From contig NZ_SLYW01000008.1 in assembly GCF_004343585.1 (NCBI RefSeq), positions 62,001 to 126,000 of the forward strand: a stretch of DNA of 64,000 nt, in the 5' to 3' direction. Position 1 is the first letter of the stretch. Every line of letters starts with the position of its first letter. Below the pieces are notes generated by a model, which did not search any database, had not been told where the DNA came from, and saw only the letters and a list, made by a program, of their open reading frames with translations. Origin of the DNA: Neorhizobium sp. JUb45. Lineage in GTDB: Bacteria > Pseudomonadota > Alphaproteobacteria > Rhizobiales > Rhizobiaceae. Shown one piece after another: positions 26,901-34,961 of this stretch. Both the position numbers and the translations under genes were made by a program.

Positions 26901-28740
26901 GCGGCGCCTGACGGACGAAGTCGATCTTGCTGTCGGCATTGACGCGCAGTTCCATGTCATGCACGACGACGAGCGTTTTTGCGCCCTGTTGTTCGACTTC
27001 AAGCTCAAACGTCTGTTCGCTCAAGACCTGGAAGCCCAGGTTTTCCAGAAGCGGCACGCGGCGTGACAGCGAAAGCTGGCCGGCCTGGTGGAATAGCTTC
27101 AGCGAAAGCGTTGTCTCATCGTCGGCACCGCTTCGATAAAACTCGATGCGGATCGGCTCACCATTGGCGCAGGCGTTGATGTCGTCCAGATCGCCAAACA
27201 CGTCTTCAGGCGTAAAGGCTTCCTGATAGGCCTGGGTTGTGTGCAGCACGGGTTGATGCGGCCCTGCCAATGTCGCAAAACGCTCGCTCCATGGGGTCGC
27301 GATATCGCGAATGGTTGCTTCCAGCTTTGGCTGCGGAATGCGCGGCGTCTTGCCGCCTGTTCGTCCGATGATGAAATGGACGCGGGCTATGCCGCCTTCG
27401 GGGAAAGCCGGATAATAGGCGGAAACATGTCCTTCGTATGTAGCGGAAAGGTACTCCCCAACCTTTTCGCGCACGTAAGAATTGTAGTTTTCACGTGGAA
27501 CATAAATGATCACGGATACGAAACGATCGAACTGGTCAATGCGTGGCAGAACCCGTACTCTCGGCCGCTCCGCCAGTTCCATGATCTGTTCGCAGAACCT
27601 GATCAGCACATCCGCGTGAATCTGGAAAAGATCGTCACGCGGATAGGATTCGAGCGTGTTCTTGAGCATACGGCCGGAATGGCTCAGCCGATCGAAGCCG
27701 AAATGCTCCTTGATGCGTTTGGCTTTAGCGCGAATAAGCGGGATCTCGCTGACCGAATGGGTATAGGCGGTTGCCGTGAACAGGCCGACGACACGCAGCT
27801 CACCGATGACCTTGCCAGCCTCATCGAAGCGCTTGATGCCGACATAGTCCATATAGGCGCGACGATGGACGACGGATTTGACATTGGCTTTGGTGACAAT
27901 CAGGAAATCCGGTCCCTCGAGGAATTCGAGAATTTCCGGCGTGGTCATCACGGCGCTCTTGCCCTGGCGCAACACAAGCACGTCCGGATCGGACAGAATG
28001 CCGAGGCCACGTTCGCTGGCGCGCTCGAACTGGGCATTCTTGCCACTGCCCGAATAGGTGTATTCGCGCATGCCGAGGAAGGTGAAATTGTCGTCACGCA
28101 GCCATTCGAGGAAGGCGAGTGCCTCATCGCGCTCGGCTTTTTTGCGCGCCACCGCCGTCAGGTCGGTGATCGTCGTATCGAGCCGGGCAAGCATGGCCTG
28201 CCAATCATGGATCGCGAGGTGAACCTGGCCGAGAACCTTGTCTATGCGCTGTTTGAGGTCGCTTACCTGCTCCGGCGTCAACAGCGGGATGTGCAGCTGG
28301 ATCAGGCTGACGGTATGCTCCGAATCGACCGGCGCCTCGCCGGGGTGGAAAACAGGTTCCTTGCCGTCTTCGACATGCAGGATGGGATGAACGGCAAGAG
28401 TCAGATCGCGATAGCTGCTGGTCACTTCGCCCATGACCGAGTCGTAGAGGAAGGGCTGATTGTGATCGACGATCGTCAGCACGGACACTGCAGTACCCGC
28501 CGGTTCGATTCCGGCCACCGCCTCGATTTGTACGCGAGCGTCCTTGTGGTCCCAGCCGGCCAGCGCCTTTCGAGCCTGCTCGGCAGAAAGCGCGAGCATT
28601 TCGGGCGTATAATTCGCAAGGTCGTCCTTGCTTGCCCGGCTGAAGAGGAGATGCGGATCAAGCGCATTCTTGGTTGCGATGCGGCGTGCCGCGTCGATCT
28701 GCTTGTCTTTTTTCGGATTGCGCTTCGTTTCCATGGGCAT
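23998..28740 (-). CDS. Large NAD-dependent glutamate dehydrogenase (180-kDa class)
   Basis: Converts glutamate and NAD+ to 2-oxoglutarate, ammonium and NADH, a main route for glutamate catabolism. 1580 residues, as expected for the GDH_NAD 'L_180' class. The long N-terminal region with ACT-like subdomains covers about residues 1-700; the catalytic domain holds LRFGKVARGGLRWSDR near 780, KNAVIVPVGAKGGF near 823 and GDMSGDVFGNGML near 970; a helical C-terminal domain follows. It is divergent from the pyridoxal kinase gene and is followed by the UMF1 transporter. Confidence 0.97.
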   Translation of the reverse strand: MPMETKRNPKKDKQIDAARRIATKNALDPHLLFSRASKDDLANYTPEMLALSAEQARKALAGWDHKDARVQIEAVAGIEPAGTAVSVLTIVDHNQPFLYDSVMGEVTSSYRDLTLAVHPILHVEDGKEPVFHPGEAPVDSEHTVSLIQLHIPLLTPEQVSDLKQRIDKVLGQVHLAIHDWQAMLARLDTTITDLTAVARKKAERDEALAFLEWLRDDNFTFLGMREYTYSGSGKNAQFERASERGLGILSDPDVLVLRQGKSAVMTTPEILEFLEGPDFLIVTKANVKSVVHRRAYMDYVGIKRFDEAGKVIGELRVVGLFTATAYTHSVSEIPLIRAKAKRIKEHFGFDRLSHSGRMLKNTLESYPRDDLFQIHADVLIRFCEQIMELAERPRVRVLPRIDQFDRFVSVIIYVPRENYNSYVREKVGEYLSATYEGHVSAYYPAFPEGGIARVHFIIGRTGGKTPRIPQPKLEATIRDIATPWSERFATLAGPHQPVLHTTQAYQEAFTPEDVFGDLDDINACANGEPIRIEFYRSGADDETTLSLKLFHQAGQLSLSRRVPLLENLGFQVLSEQTFELEVEQQGAKTLVVVHDMELRVNADSKIDFVRQAPQLEEAFLDAYFGLIDNDSFNRLVLLCGVSAREVTVLRAYARYLRQTGIVYSQNHIADTMARYPKIATDLLKLFHDGFDPELSDKKRHKKLSERHDKIEAALADVPNLDDDRTFRRFANAIDSTLRTNYFQRDENGKPNAMLAFKLDPKQLDNLPEPRPFREMFVYGTEVEGVHLRFGKVARGGLRWSDRGEDYRTEVLGLVKAQQVKNAVIVPVGAKGGFFPKKLPVGGNRDEIFNAGRAAYMTYIRTLLSITDNIVDGEVVAPADTVRVDDDDPYFVVAADKGTATFSDTANGLAQEAGFWLDDAFASGGSAGYDHKKMGITARGAWETVKRHFREQDIDIQTTPFTVAGVGDMSGDVFGNGMLLSREIRLIAAFDHRDIFIDPNPDTVKSFAERERMFALPRSSWQDYDRSVMSKGAMIISRSEKSVKLTPEAAAAIDLGKTTATPFEILTAILKSPVDLLWFGGIGTYIKATSETDAEVGDRANDPIRVTAGEIRAKVIGEGANLGVTQKGRIAYALAGGRCNSDAIDNSAGVNSSDVEVNIKIALSPAMKEGRLPREKRNRLLTSMTEEVAALVLRNNYLQSLAISLSERKGLRDREVLSRLMSVLESRGQLNRKVETLPDDPTMADRYIAGKPLTRPEIGVLLSYAKIVLFDDILESALPDDPFMAVTLADYFPAGMKKAYAADIAGHRLHREIVATLLANETINRGGPGFVQQMVDITGSTPADVVKAAFLARESFGLPQLWQEIDALDNQLPGTIQNMLYARVEDIFADATRLILQTKTADGLLETAGRRLATAIKGMRASLKDLPADAELETAGISEELSHKLRALPTLVLAPEIMVVAERTGESLARATEAYFAVSEIFRIGRLLDSGERVTTTDHYESLALTRSLQQITVARRDIVIAALSTHARDKKPVEAWYAGDRQRVNRISAELIALSDGADVTLAKVTVAAGLLGDLAHRSA

Positions 28741-28905
28741 TCCTCTCCCAGATCATTTTATGGCGTCTGCGGCAGACAAACCGAAGCAGACGGTTATCTT
28801 ATGTTAGCCGATTGCTATCCGGTTATTCCACCGATCAACGAAGACTTGTTGACATAAACCGCTGAAAAACTGATCAACGAACCATTCGATCGAAAGTCTT
28901 TTTTC

Positions 28906-29778
28906 ATGTCTGAAAACCCAAGCGCCGTCATCGTCATTTCCAGCCACGTCATACGTGGCTCGGTGGGCAACCGTGCCGCGGTCTTTGCACTCGAAACGCT
29001 TGGTTTTCCTGTGTGGGCATTGCCGACTGTGGTTCTTCCCTGGCATCCGGGACATGGTCGCTCGACCCGCATCGTGTTTTCCGAAGAGGAATTCGACAAG
29101 GTTATCGACGATTTGATCGCAGCGCCATGGATCGGTGAAGTTAAAGCCGTTTTGACCGGTTATTTCGGTCATCCGGGGCAACCGAAGGCGGTTGCCCGTC
29201 TCATACAGGCTTTACGTCAGAAAAATCCTGATGTTTTTTACGTCTGCGATCCCGTGATGGGGGATCTCGGTGGCCTCTACATTCCGCAGGCCACTGCCGA
29301 GGCGATCCGCGACGACCTTATTCCGCTTGCTTCTCTTGCTACGCCGAACCGGTACGAGCTGGCCTGGCTTTCGGGTGCGGAACTTGGCAGCAACGCAGAA
29401 ATCATGGATGCGGCCGTCGCCCTCGGGCCTGCTCGCATGCTGGTAACCTCGGCCGTGCCGATGATGGCTGGTGGAACCGGAAATCTCTATCTGACGGGCA
29501 AGCTTGCACTTCTTGCCGAACATCGCCTGATCGAAAACCCGCCGAATGGCCTGGGTGATCTGCTTGCGGCTGTTTTTCTTGCACGGCTTCTTTCGGGGAT
29601 GGATGAAGAGAAAGCGCTGCAACTGGCAACCGCCAGTGTTTATGAAGTGCTCGCCCGCACAGCCAAGCGCGGTGGCGACGAACTGGCGCTCGAAACCGAT
29701 TCCGCAAGCCTTTCCACCCCTATGGCAATGGTCCAGCTGCGTCGATTGATCCACCCTTTGCAGAACGTTCGCCGATAA
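28906..29778 (+). CDS. pdxY: Pyridoxal kinase PdxY
   Basis: PfkB-family kinase of the PLP salvage pathway. 290 residues. It begins with SENPSAVIVISSHVIRGSVGNRAAVFALETLGFPVWALPTV, the substrate-binding start of PdxK/PdxY proteins, and has YVCDPVMGDLGGLYI near residue 113, TPNRYELAWLSG near 148 and the catalytic GLGDLLAAVFLARL block near 213, in which the aspartate acts as base. It is divergent from NAD-GDH and 52 bp before the carbonic anhydrase on the same strand. Confidence 0.92.
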   Translation: MSENPSAVIVISSHVIRGSVGNRAAVFALETLGFPVWALPTVVLPWHPGHGRSTRIVFSEEEFDKVIDDLIAAPWIGEVKAVLTGYFGHPGQPKAVARLIQALRQKNPDVFYVCDPVMGDLGGLYIPQATAEAIRDDLIPLASLATPNRYELAWLSGAELGSNAEIMDAAVALGPARMLVTSAVPMMAGGTGNLYLTGKLALLAEHRLIENPPNGLGDLLAAVFLARLLSGMDEEKALQLATASVYEVLARTAKRGGDELALETDSASLSTPMAMVQLRRLIHPLQNVRR

Positions 29779-29830
29779 GGCGATATCGTGACCGTTGATT
29801 CTCGTCAGCGTGCACGATAAGCGTCTCGTC

Positions 29831-30469
29831 ATGGACGCTTTTCCCGAACCTTTGCTTGCGGGCTACCGCAGCTTCATGAACGGTCGTTACGCAGATGCCA
29901 GCGAACGTTATCGCGTGCTGGCCGAGCACGGCCAGACCCCTCACACACTGCTCATCGCCTGTTGCGATTCGCGTGCGGCGCCGGAAGTCATTTTTGACTG
30001 CGGTCCGGGCGAGCTGTTCGTCGTGCGGAACGTCGCCAACATGGTGCCGCCATACGAGCCTGACAGCCAGTATCACGCAACGTCCGCAGCCGTCGAATAT
30101 GCGGTACAGGTCCTGAAGATCGGCGATATCGTCATCATGGGGCATGGTCGTTGCGGCGGCATACAGGCGGCACTTGATCCCGCCATGGAGCCATTATCCG
30201 CAGGTGACTTCATCGGCCGATGGATGCAGCTTGTGAAACCCGCTGCCGAGCAGATCCAGAACAACGATCTGATGACGCAGGCTGAGCGGCAGACAGCGCT
30301 GGAGCGCGTCTCGATCCGCAATTCGATCAGCAACCTGATGAGTTTTCCGTTCGTGAAAAAGCTTCACGATGAAGGTGCGCTTAGGATCCATGGCGCCTGG
30401 TTCGACATATCGACCGGCGAACTCTGGATCATGAACGAGACGGGCGATTTCATCCGCCCGACTCTATGA
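29831..30469 (+). CDS. Beta-class carbonic anhydrase
   Basis: Zinc enzyme interconverting CO2 and bicarbonate. 212 residues from ATG 29831. Zinc ligands and catalytic pair are visible: Cys and Asp-Arg in ACCDSR near residue 42, and His/Cys in GHGRCGG near 102. VRNVANMVPP is another family marker. A TTG at 29795 would add 12 residues without homology, and neither start has a strong Shine-Dalgarno. Convergent with the lytic transglycosylase gene. Confidence 0.93.
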   Translation: MDAFPEPLLAGYRSFMNGRYADASERYRVLAEHGQTPHTLLIACCDSRAAPEVIFDCGPGELFVVRNVANMVPPYEPDSQYHATSAAVEYAVQVLKIGDIVIMGHGRCGGIQAALDPAMEPLSAGDFIGRWMQLVKPAAEQIQNNDLMTQAERQTALERVSIRNSISNLMSFPFVKKLHDEGALRIHGAWFDISTGELWIMNETGDFIRPTL

Positions 30470-30486
30470 CATGAGTGACGAATAAG

Positions 30487-30512
30487 GATCGACGGCTTAC
30501 TTGCCGTCGATC
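30487..30512. terminator. Possible hairpin between carbonic anhydrase and lytic transglycosylase
   Basis: GATCGACGGC and GCCGTCGATC are perfect 10-bp arms around a six-base loop; the transglycosylase stop codon lies in the loop. The T-content after the stem is low on both strands, so termination efficiency is doubtful. Confidence 0.4.
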
Positions 30513-31309
30513 TGCGCGCCGATATGGGCAATTGCCTTCTGATACACAGAGGCGGCATTCCATCCCTGAATAGCGACAAAATTCGGTTCGCCAGGCTGAT
30601 AGCCTGCACCGGCACGCCAGCCGTGGCCGCGCAGGAAGTTCGCGGTCGATGCCAGTGCATCGGCACGTGAGCGAACCATGTCGATATGGCCGTCGCCATC
30701 ACCATCTGCACCAAAACGAATGACGTTCAATGGCAGGAACTGTGTCTGGCCGATTTCACCGTGGGCAGCACCCTTGGCGGTGACGCTCAGGTCACCGCGG
30801 GCAACGAGCTGCAGCGCAGCATAAAGCTGTTCAGTGAAAAACTCAGAGCGGCGGCAGTCATAGGCGAGCGTGGCGACTGCCGACAGCGTGTGCTGATTGC
30901 CAAGGTAGCTGCCGAAACCGGTTTCCATGCCCCAGATGGCGAGGAGCGGGCCGGCCGGAACGCCGTAACGGCGCTCGATCGAGGCAAACAGCGATGCGTT
31001 GCTGTTCTTCATGGTGCGGCCACGTGAAATGATCGTCTGGCCACCACGCTTCTTCATGAATTCTTCGAAAGAAAGCTTGAAGCTGCGCTGACCGCGGTCG
31101 GCGCGGATGGTGTCGCGATTATAGATGACGTTGGCGAATGAGCGATCCAGCACGGCCGGCGAAATGCCCTTGGAGGGCGCGATCTGCTTGAAATCCTGAA
31201 CCCAGTTGGCAAAGCCGCTGCTGTCGTTTCCGCATGCCGCTGCCAGGGCAGGTGCCGCGGAAAAACCGAAGCCGATTGCAAGTATTCCGGAGAGGAAAAG
31301 CTTTTTCAT
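30497..31309 (-). CDS. Lytic murein transglycosylase (MltB/SLT2 family)
   Basis: Peptidoglycan-cleaving enzyme that forms 1,6-anhydromuramyl ends. 270 residues. Signal peptide KKLFLSGILAIGFGFSAAPALA is removed on export; there is no lipobox, so the mature protein should be soluble in the periplasm. The catalytic glutamate is in IWGMETGFGSYLG near residue 125; GEIGQTQFLPLNVIRFG and DMVRSRADALASTANFL are SLT2 family blocks. It lacks the C-terminal peptidoglycan-binding domain found in longer relatives. Start set at ATG 31309 so that the signal peptide begins MKK. Confidence 0.9.
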   Translation of the reverse strand: MKKLFLSGILAIGFGFSAAPALAAACGNDSSGFANWVQDFKQIAPSKGISPAVLDRSFANVIYNRDTIRADRGQRSFKLSFEEFMKKRGGQTIISRGRTMKNSNASLFASIERRYGVPAGPLLAIWGMETGFGSYLGNQHTLSAVATLAYDCRRSEFFTEQLYAALQLVARGDLSVTAKGAAHGEIGQTQFLPLNVIRFGADGDGDGHIDMVRSRADALASTANFLRGHGWRAGAGYQPGEPNFVAIQGWNAASVYQKAIAHIGAQIDGK

Positions 31310-31453
31310 GCGTGTCAGGTCCATCGTTCCGTTAGAGCAGCGGATAAGTCTATTCGCCGCAGGGCCATCGATATTCAGCTTATGGCAGAGTTTTCAACGC
31401 TCGCAACGCAAGGAAGAATGAACAGTTCGTGATCCTGCAGCGATTCGCATTTA

Positions 31454-31479
31454 AAAACCCCGCTTTTCAGCGGGGTTTT
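31454..31479 (-). terminator. Rho-independent terminator downstream of asd
   Basis: Arms AAAACCCCGCT and AGCGGGGTTTT with a four-base loop, 25 bp after the asd stop on the minus strand, followed by a T-run in that direction. Confidence 0.88.
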
Positions 31480-31503
31480 AGTATTACATGCTTACCAAAA
31501 GGT

Positions 31504-32538
31504 TCAGGCGGCCTGCTTGCGCGGCTTGATCAGGCCACGATTGACGAGAAGTTCGGCAATCTGGATCGCGTTCAATGCCGCACCCTTGCGCAGGTTGTCG
31601 GAAACAACCCAGATGTTGAGGCCGTTTTCGACTGTGGCATCTTCGCGGATACGGGAAATGTAGGTCGCGTCTTCGCCGGCCGATTCAAGCGGCGTGATGT
31701 AGCCACCGTTCTCGTGCTTGTCGATGACGAGGCAACCCGGTGCTTCGCGCAGGATGTCACGCGCCTGGTCGGCAGTGATCTCGTTTTCGAACTCGATATT
31801 GACCGATTCCGAGTGGCCGATGAAGACCGGTACGCGCACGGCAGTGCAGGTGACCTTGATCTTGGGATCGAGCATCTTCTTGGTTTCGGCCAGAACCTTC
31901 CACTCTTCCTTCGTATAGCCGTCTTCCATGAAGCTATCGATATGAGGAATGACGTTAAAGGCGATGCGCTTTGTGAACTTCTTGGCTTCGACCGGATCGG
32001 CGACGAAGACGGCGCGGGTCTGGGTGAAAAGTTCGTCCATGCCTTCCTTGCCGGCGCCGGAGACCGACTGGTAGGTGGAAACGACAACGCGCTTGATCTT
32101 GGCAAAATCATGCAGCGGCTTCAGGGCAACCACTAGCTGGGCCGTCGAGCAATTCGGATTGGCGATGATGTTCTTCTTGGCGAAGCCGACAATCGCGTCT
32201 GGGTTCACTTCCGGGACGATCAGCGGCACTTCGGAATCGTAACGCCAGGCGGACGAGTTGTCGATCACGACGCAGCCCTGCGCGCCGATCTTCGGCGACC
32301 ACTTCTTGGAAGCATCGCCGCCAGCGGACATCAGGCAGATGTCGGTGTCGGAGAAATCGTAATGTTCGAGGTTGGAAACCTTCAGCGTCTTGTCGCCGTA
32401 GGAAACTTCTGTGCCCTGGCTGCGGGCGGAGGCGAGTGCCACCACTTCATCCGCCGGAAAGCCACGCTCGGAAAGAATGTTCAGCATTTCCCGGCCAACA
32501 TTGCCGGTAGCGCCTGCGACTGCGATCTTGAAACCCAT
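31504..32538 (-). CDS. asd: Aspartate-semialdehyde dehydrogenase
   Basis: NADPH-dependent reduction of aspartyl phosphate to aspartate semialdehyde, the branch point to lysine/diaminopimelate, threonine and methionine. 344 residues. Nucleotide-binding motif VAGATGNVGREML near residue 6, catalytic cysteine in NPNCSTAQLV near 134, and active-site RVPVFIGHSESVNIEFE near 237. ATG 32538 gives the expected N-terminus and is preceded by a purine-rich GGAGAGAAGAG stretch; the open frame runs 52 codons further upstream without homology. Confidence 0.97.
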   Translation of the reverse strand: MGFKIAVAGATGNVGREMLNILSERGFPADEVVALASARSQGTEVSYGDKTLKVSNLEHYDFSDTDICLMSAGGDASKKWSPKIGAQGCVVIDNSSAWRYDSEVPLIVPEVNPDAIVGFAKKNIIANPNCSTAQLVVALKPLHDFAKIKRVVVSTYQSVSGAGKEGMDELFTQTRAVFVADPVEAKKFTKRIAFNVIPHIDSFMEDGYTKEEWKVLAETKKMLDPKIKVTCTAVRVPVFIGHSESVNIEFENEITADQARDILREAPGCLVIDKHENGGYITPLESAGEDATYISRIREDATVENGLNIWVVSDNLRKGAALNAIQIAELLVNRGLIKPRKQAA

Positions 32539-32897
32539 GATATGCTCTCTTTCTCTTCTCTCCTCGGCTGTGAGGGGAACCGGACATGTCGCCGGATCCT
32601 GATCCCCGGCCATACCGGGGAGAGAGCGGTGGGCCAGAGACGTCAGACGATTTTCGTCGTGGTTTTGGCCTTGGTTTTGGAAACAAAGAAGCATCCTCCG
32701 GCAGGTTGTGCCGGTTGATCATGGGCAGCGATGTCGAACCGCATATGGGCCATGGTGCTTCCTTTTCGCGCGAATTCATTAAAAGATTTGTGGAGGGAGT
32801 CAAGAGCGGTATGGGCGAACCGGTTACGCTGGACAAGCTTGCAGCCTTGGCCTTACACCGGAGCAATGCTTCTTAAGACAGGATCCCAATATCCGTC
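32539..32897. other. 359-bp intergenic region, asd to polysaccharide cassette
   Basis: Divergent promoter region for asd (minus) and the polyprenyl-phosphate transferase (plus). It holds a GC-rich inverted repeat (TCCCCGG/CCGGGGA, 32603-32621). One 96-codon plus-strand frame (32586-32876) and a minus-strand frame cross it, but neither shows recognisable features. I do not call a gene here. Confidence 0.5.
32603..32621. repeat. GC-rich inverted repeat upstream of asd
   Basis: Seven-base arms TCCCCGG and CCGGGGA around CCATA, about 65 bp before the asd start. It may be a dispersed intergenic palindrome; copies elsewhere cannot be checked from this window. Confidence 0.35.
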
Positions 32898-33938
32898 ATG
32901 ATGACGAATGTGCTTCTTTGCATCACCTCTGCTGCAGTGAGTTGGCTGGTCATATGGCTGATGATTGTCAATGCGGTGCGATTAGGAATGGTGCAGGCGC
33001 CTGTCGCACGTTCATCGCACAAGAAGCCCACTCCGACCGGTGGTGGAATAGGCATTGTCGTTGGCGCGGTGCCTGCCTGCCTGTTTTTTGCCGGCAGTGA
33101 TCCCGTTGCAATGGGGGTATGCGGACTGGGTGTCGTTATCGCTCTCCTGGGGTTGATTGATGACAGAACGCCCCTGCCCGCTTCTGTTCGTTTTCTCGTT
33201 CAGGCAAGTGCGGTGGCAGCTGCCATCTATCTTTCGAGCGCTGCTGCTGATTTTTTCGGATCCGAATATGGTGCTCTCTGGCCGCTGGCATTCACATTGC
33301 TCCTGCTGGCCGGAGTCTGGTGGATCAATCTTTTCAATTTCATGGATGGTATTGATGGGATAGCCGGCCAACAGTCGGTCATGATGCTGGGCGCGGCCAT
33401 GCTGGTGATCTGGAGCGATGGCATTCCATTATCGTCGTTCTGGTGGATGATGGCTGCCATTGTCGTCTCGACACTATCGTTTCTCGCTCTCAATTGGCCG
33501 CCTGCGCGCATATTCATGGGCGATGCCGGCAGTACATTTCTCGCTTTCATGCTGTTCGCTTTTGCGCTTGTCAGCATGTCTTCGGGATGGCTGACCGTTC
33601 CGCAATGGCTGCTTCTCGCCTCGCTGTTTGCAGTCGATGCGACGGTCACTCTGCTGGTGCGATTTATCCGGGGTGAAAATGTCACGCAGGCGCACCGCTC
33701 CCATGCCTATCAGCGCTTGTCCCGAAAGGTGGGAGGAGCCCTGCCGGTAACCGGGGCAGCCATTATCTTCAACCTGGTGTTCGTTCTGCCGGTGACCGCT
33801 TTCCTCCCTGCATCGCCGATTGTCGCTTATGGTGCCGTGGCGGTTGTTTATGTTCTGCTTGCCGTTGGTTGCCTCTGGGTCGGCGCGGGTCTCAGGGACG
33901 ACGAGACGGGCGGACATTTTGGGCGTGGACTGCATTAG
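32898..33938 (+). CDS. Polyprenyl-phosphate sugar-1-phosphate transferase (WecA/WbpL/MraY superfamily)
   Basis: Membrane enzyme that starts O-antigen or related glycan synthesis by moving a sugar-1-phosphate onto undecaprenyl phosphate. 346 residues with about 10-11 hydrophobic segments. Superfamily motifs: SSHKKPTPTGGGIGIVVG near residue 40, LIDDRTPLP near 90, NLFNFMDGIDGIAGQQS near 146, FMGDAGSTFLAF near 207, and the cytoplasmic HRSHAYQRL loop near 264. Genes 33 bp and further downstream make nucleotide sugars, so this is the priming transferase of a small cassette; relatives include WbpL, Brucella WbkF and Rhizobium WreU. The exact sugar is inferred, not shown. Confidence 0.9.
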   Translation: MMTNVLLCITSAAVSWLVIWLMIVNAVRLGMVQAPVARSSHKKPTPTGGGIGIVVGAVPACLFFAGSDPVAMGVCGLGVVIALLGLIDDRTPLPASVRFLVQASAVAAAIYLSSAAADFFGSEYGALWPLAFTLLLLAGVWWINLFNFMDGIDGIAGQQSVMMLGAAMLVIWSDGIPLSSFWWMMAAIVVSTLSFLALNWPPARIFMGDAGSTFLAFMLFAFALVSMSSGWLTVPQWLLLASLFAVDATVTLLVRFIRGENVTQAHRSHAYQRLSRKVGGALPVTGAAIIFNLVFVLPVTAFLPASPIVAYGAVAVVYVLLAVGCLWVGAGLRDDETGGHFGRGLH

Positions 33939-33971
33939 CCCGGCATAGCCGGCAAAAAGGAGATCTGGCCC

Positions 33972-34913
33972 TTGATCCTGATCACTGGCGGAAATGGTTT
34001 TATCGGTCGTTCCTTGATCGCTTTTATGGAAAAGCGCGCAATGCCTTTCCGCGCGGTTAGCCGCAATCCTGCGCCTGGATGTATGGCTCTTGGAGACATG
34101 ACGAAGGATCCCGACTGGTCTGTTGCGTTGCGTGATGTGGATGTCGTGATTCATCTCGCTGGTCGTGCACATGTCCTCAAGGAGGAAGCTGATCCGGCGC
34201 AGGCATTCCAATCGGTCAATGTCGATGCGACACTGGCACTTGCGCGCCAGGCCGCCGCAACCGGTGTCCGGCGTTTCGTTTTCGTAAGTTCTATCAAGGC
34301 AAGTGGGGGCCAGAGCGCCACACGAAAACCTTTCCTCGCGGACGACATGCCGAGACCTGCCGATGAATACGGGCGATCGAAGCTCGAGGCTGAACGACAA
34401 CTGTTCCAGCTTGGCCGCGACACCGGCATGGAGATCACGGTTGTTCGCCCTCCCCTTGTTTATGGGCCCGGCGTGCCTGCCAATTTCGCGCTGATGCTGA
34501 AATGGGCGGGCAGCGGGTTGCCTTCGCCATTCGGTGCCATCAACAATTGCCGGTCGTTGGTTTATGTTGAAAATCTGTGTGACCTGCTGGCGCGGTTATC
34601 AGATCATCCCCACGCCGCAGGTCAGGTGTTTCTGGTCAGCGATGGCGTCGATTTTTCGACCGCAGAGCTGTTTTCAAAACTCGCGAAACTGCAGGGAAAG
34701 AAACCGATCAACCTGCCCATCCCTGTCGCATTGCTAACCGGCCTTCTACAACTTATGGGAAAGTCAGGTTATCAAGATCGCTTGCTAGCTAACCTTCAGG
34801 TAGATATAGGCAAGACCTGCCGCCTGCTGCAGTGGGTTCCGCCGATTTCATCCGAGGAAGGTATGCGCGTGACGGTCGAAAATTTCAGAAACCGGCCGGA
34901 AGCGCGGAACTGA
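33972..34913 (+). CDS. NAD-dependent sugar-nucleotide epimerase/reductase (SDR, WbpV/WreQ-like)
   Basis: Extended short-chain dehydrogenase, 313 residues. Nucleotide-binding motif ILITGGNGFIGRSL at residues 2-15; VIHLAGRAHVLKEEADP near 58; catalytic region VFVSSIKASGG near 102 and the YGRSKLEAE motif (Tyr-x-x-x-Lys) near 136; RPPLVYGPGVPANF near 157. The HVLKEEADPAQAF type sequence is typical of 4-ketoreductases/epimerases next to WbpM- and WbpL-type genes. TTG start at 33972 with GGAG nine bases upstream. Likely reduces the 4-keto sugar made by the gene at 34962. Confidence 0.85.
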   Translation: MILITGGNGFIGRSLIAFMEKRAMPFRAVSRNPAPGCMALGDMTKDPDWSVALRDVDVVIHLAGRAHVLKEEADPAQAFQSVNVDATLALARQAAATGVRRFVFVSSIKASGGQSATRKPFLADDMPRPADEYGRSKLEAERQLFQLGRDTGMEITVVRPPLVYGPGVPANFALMLKWAGSGLPSPFGAINNCRSLVYVENLCDLLARLSDHPHAAGQVFLVSDGVDFSTAELFSKLAKLQGKKPINLPIPVALLTGLLQLMGKSGYQDRLLANLQVDIGKTCRLLQWVPPISSEEGMRVTVENFRNRPEARN

Positions 34914-34961
34914 CCCGATGAAAAAAGATTGTGCCCGGAATATCGGTCGAATTTAGGTGAA

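Noticed and set aside
27487..27502. Second parS-like sequence in the NAD-GDH gene
   Set aside because: It matches only 13 of 16 consensus bases and breaks the palindrome; it encodes a conserved GDH segment and is about 25 kb from parAB.
27241..28857. 538-codon open frame antisense to the NAD-GDH gene
   Set aside because: Shadow of the GDH coding sequence; no recognisable protein.
32586..32876. 96-codon open frame between asd and the polysaccharide cassette
   Set aside because: No homology-like features, competes with another frame on the opposite strand, and crosses an inverted repeat typical of non-coding DNA.
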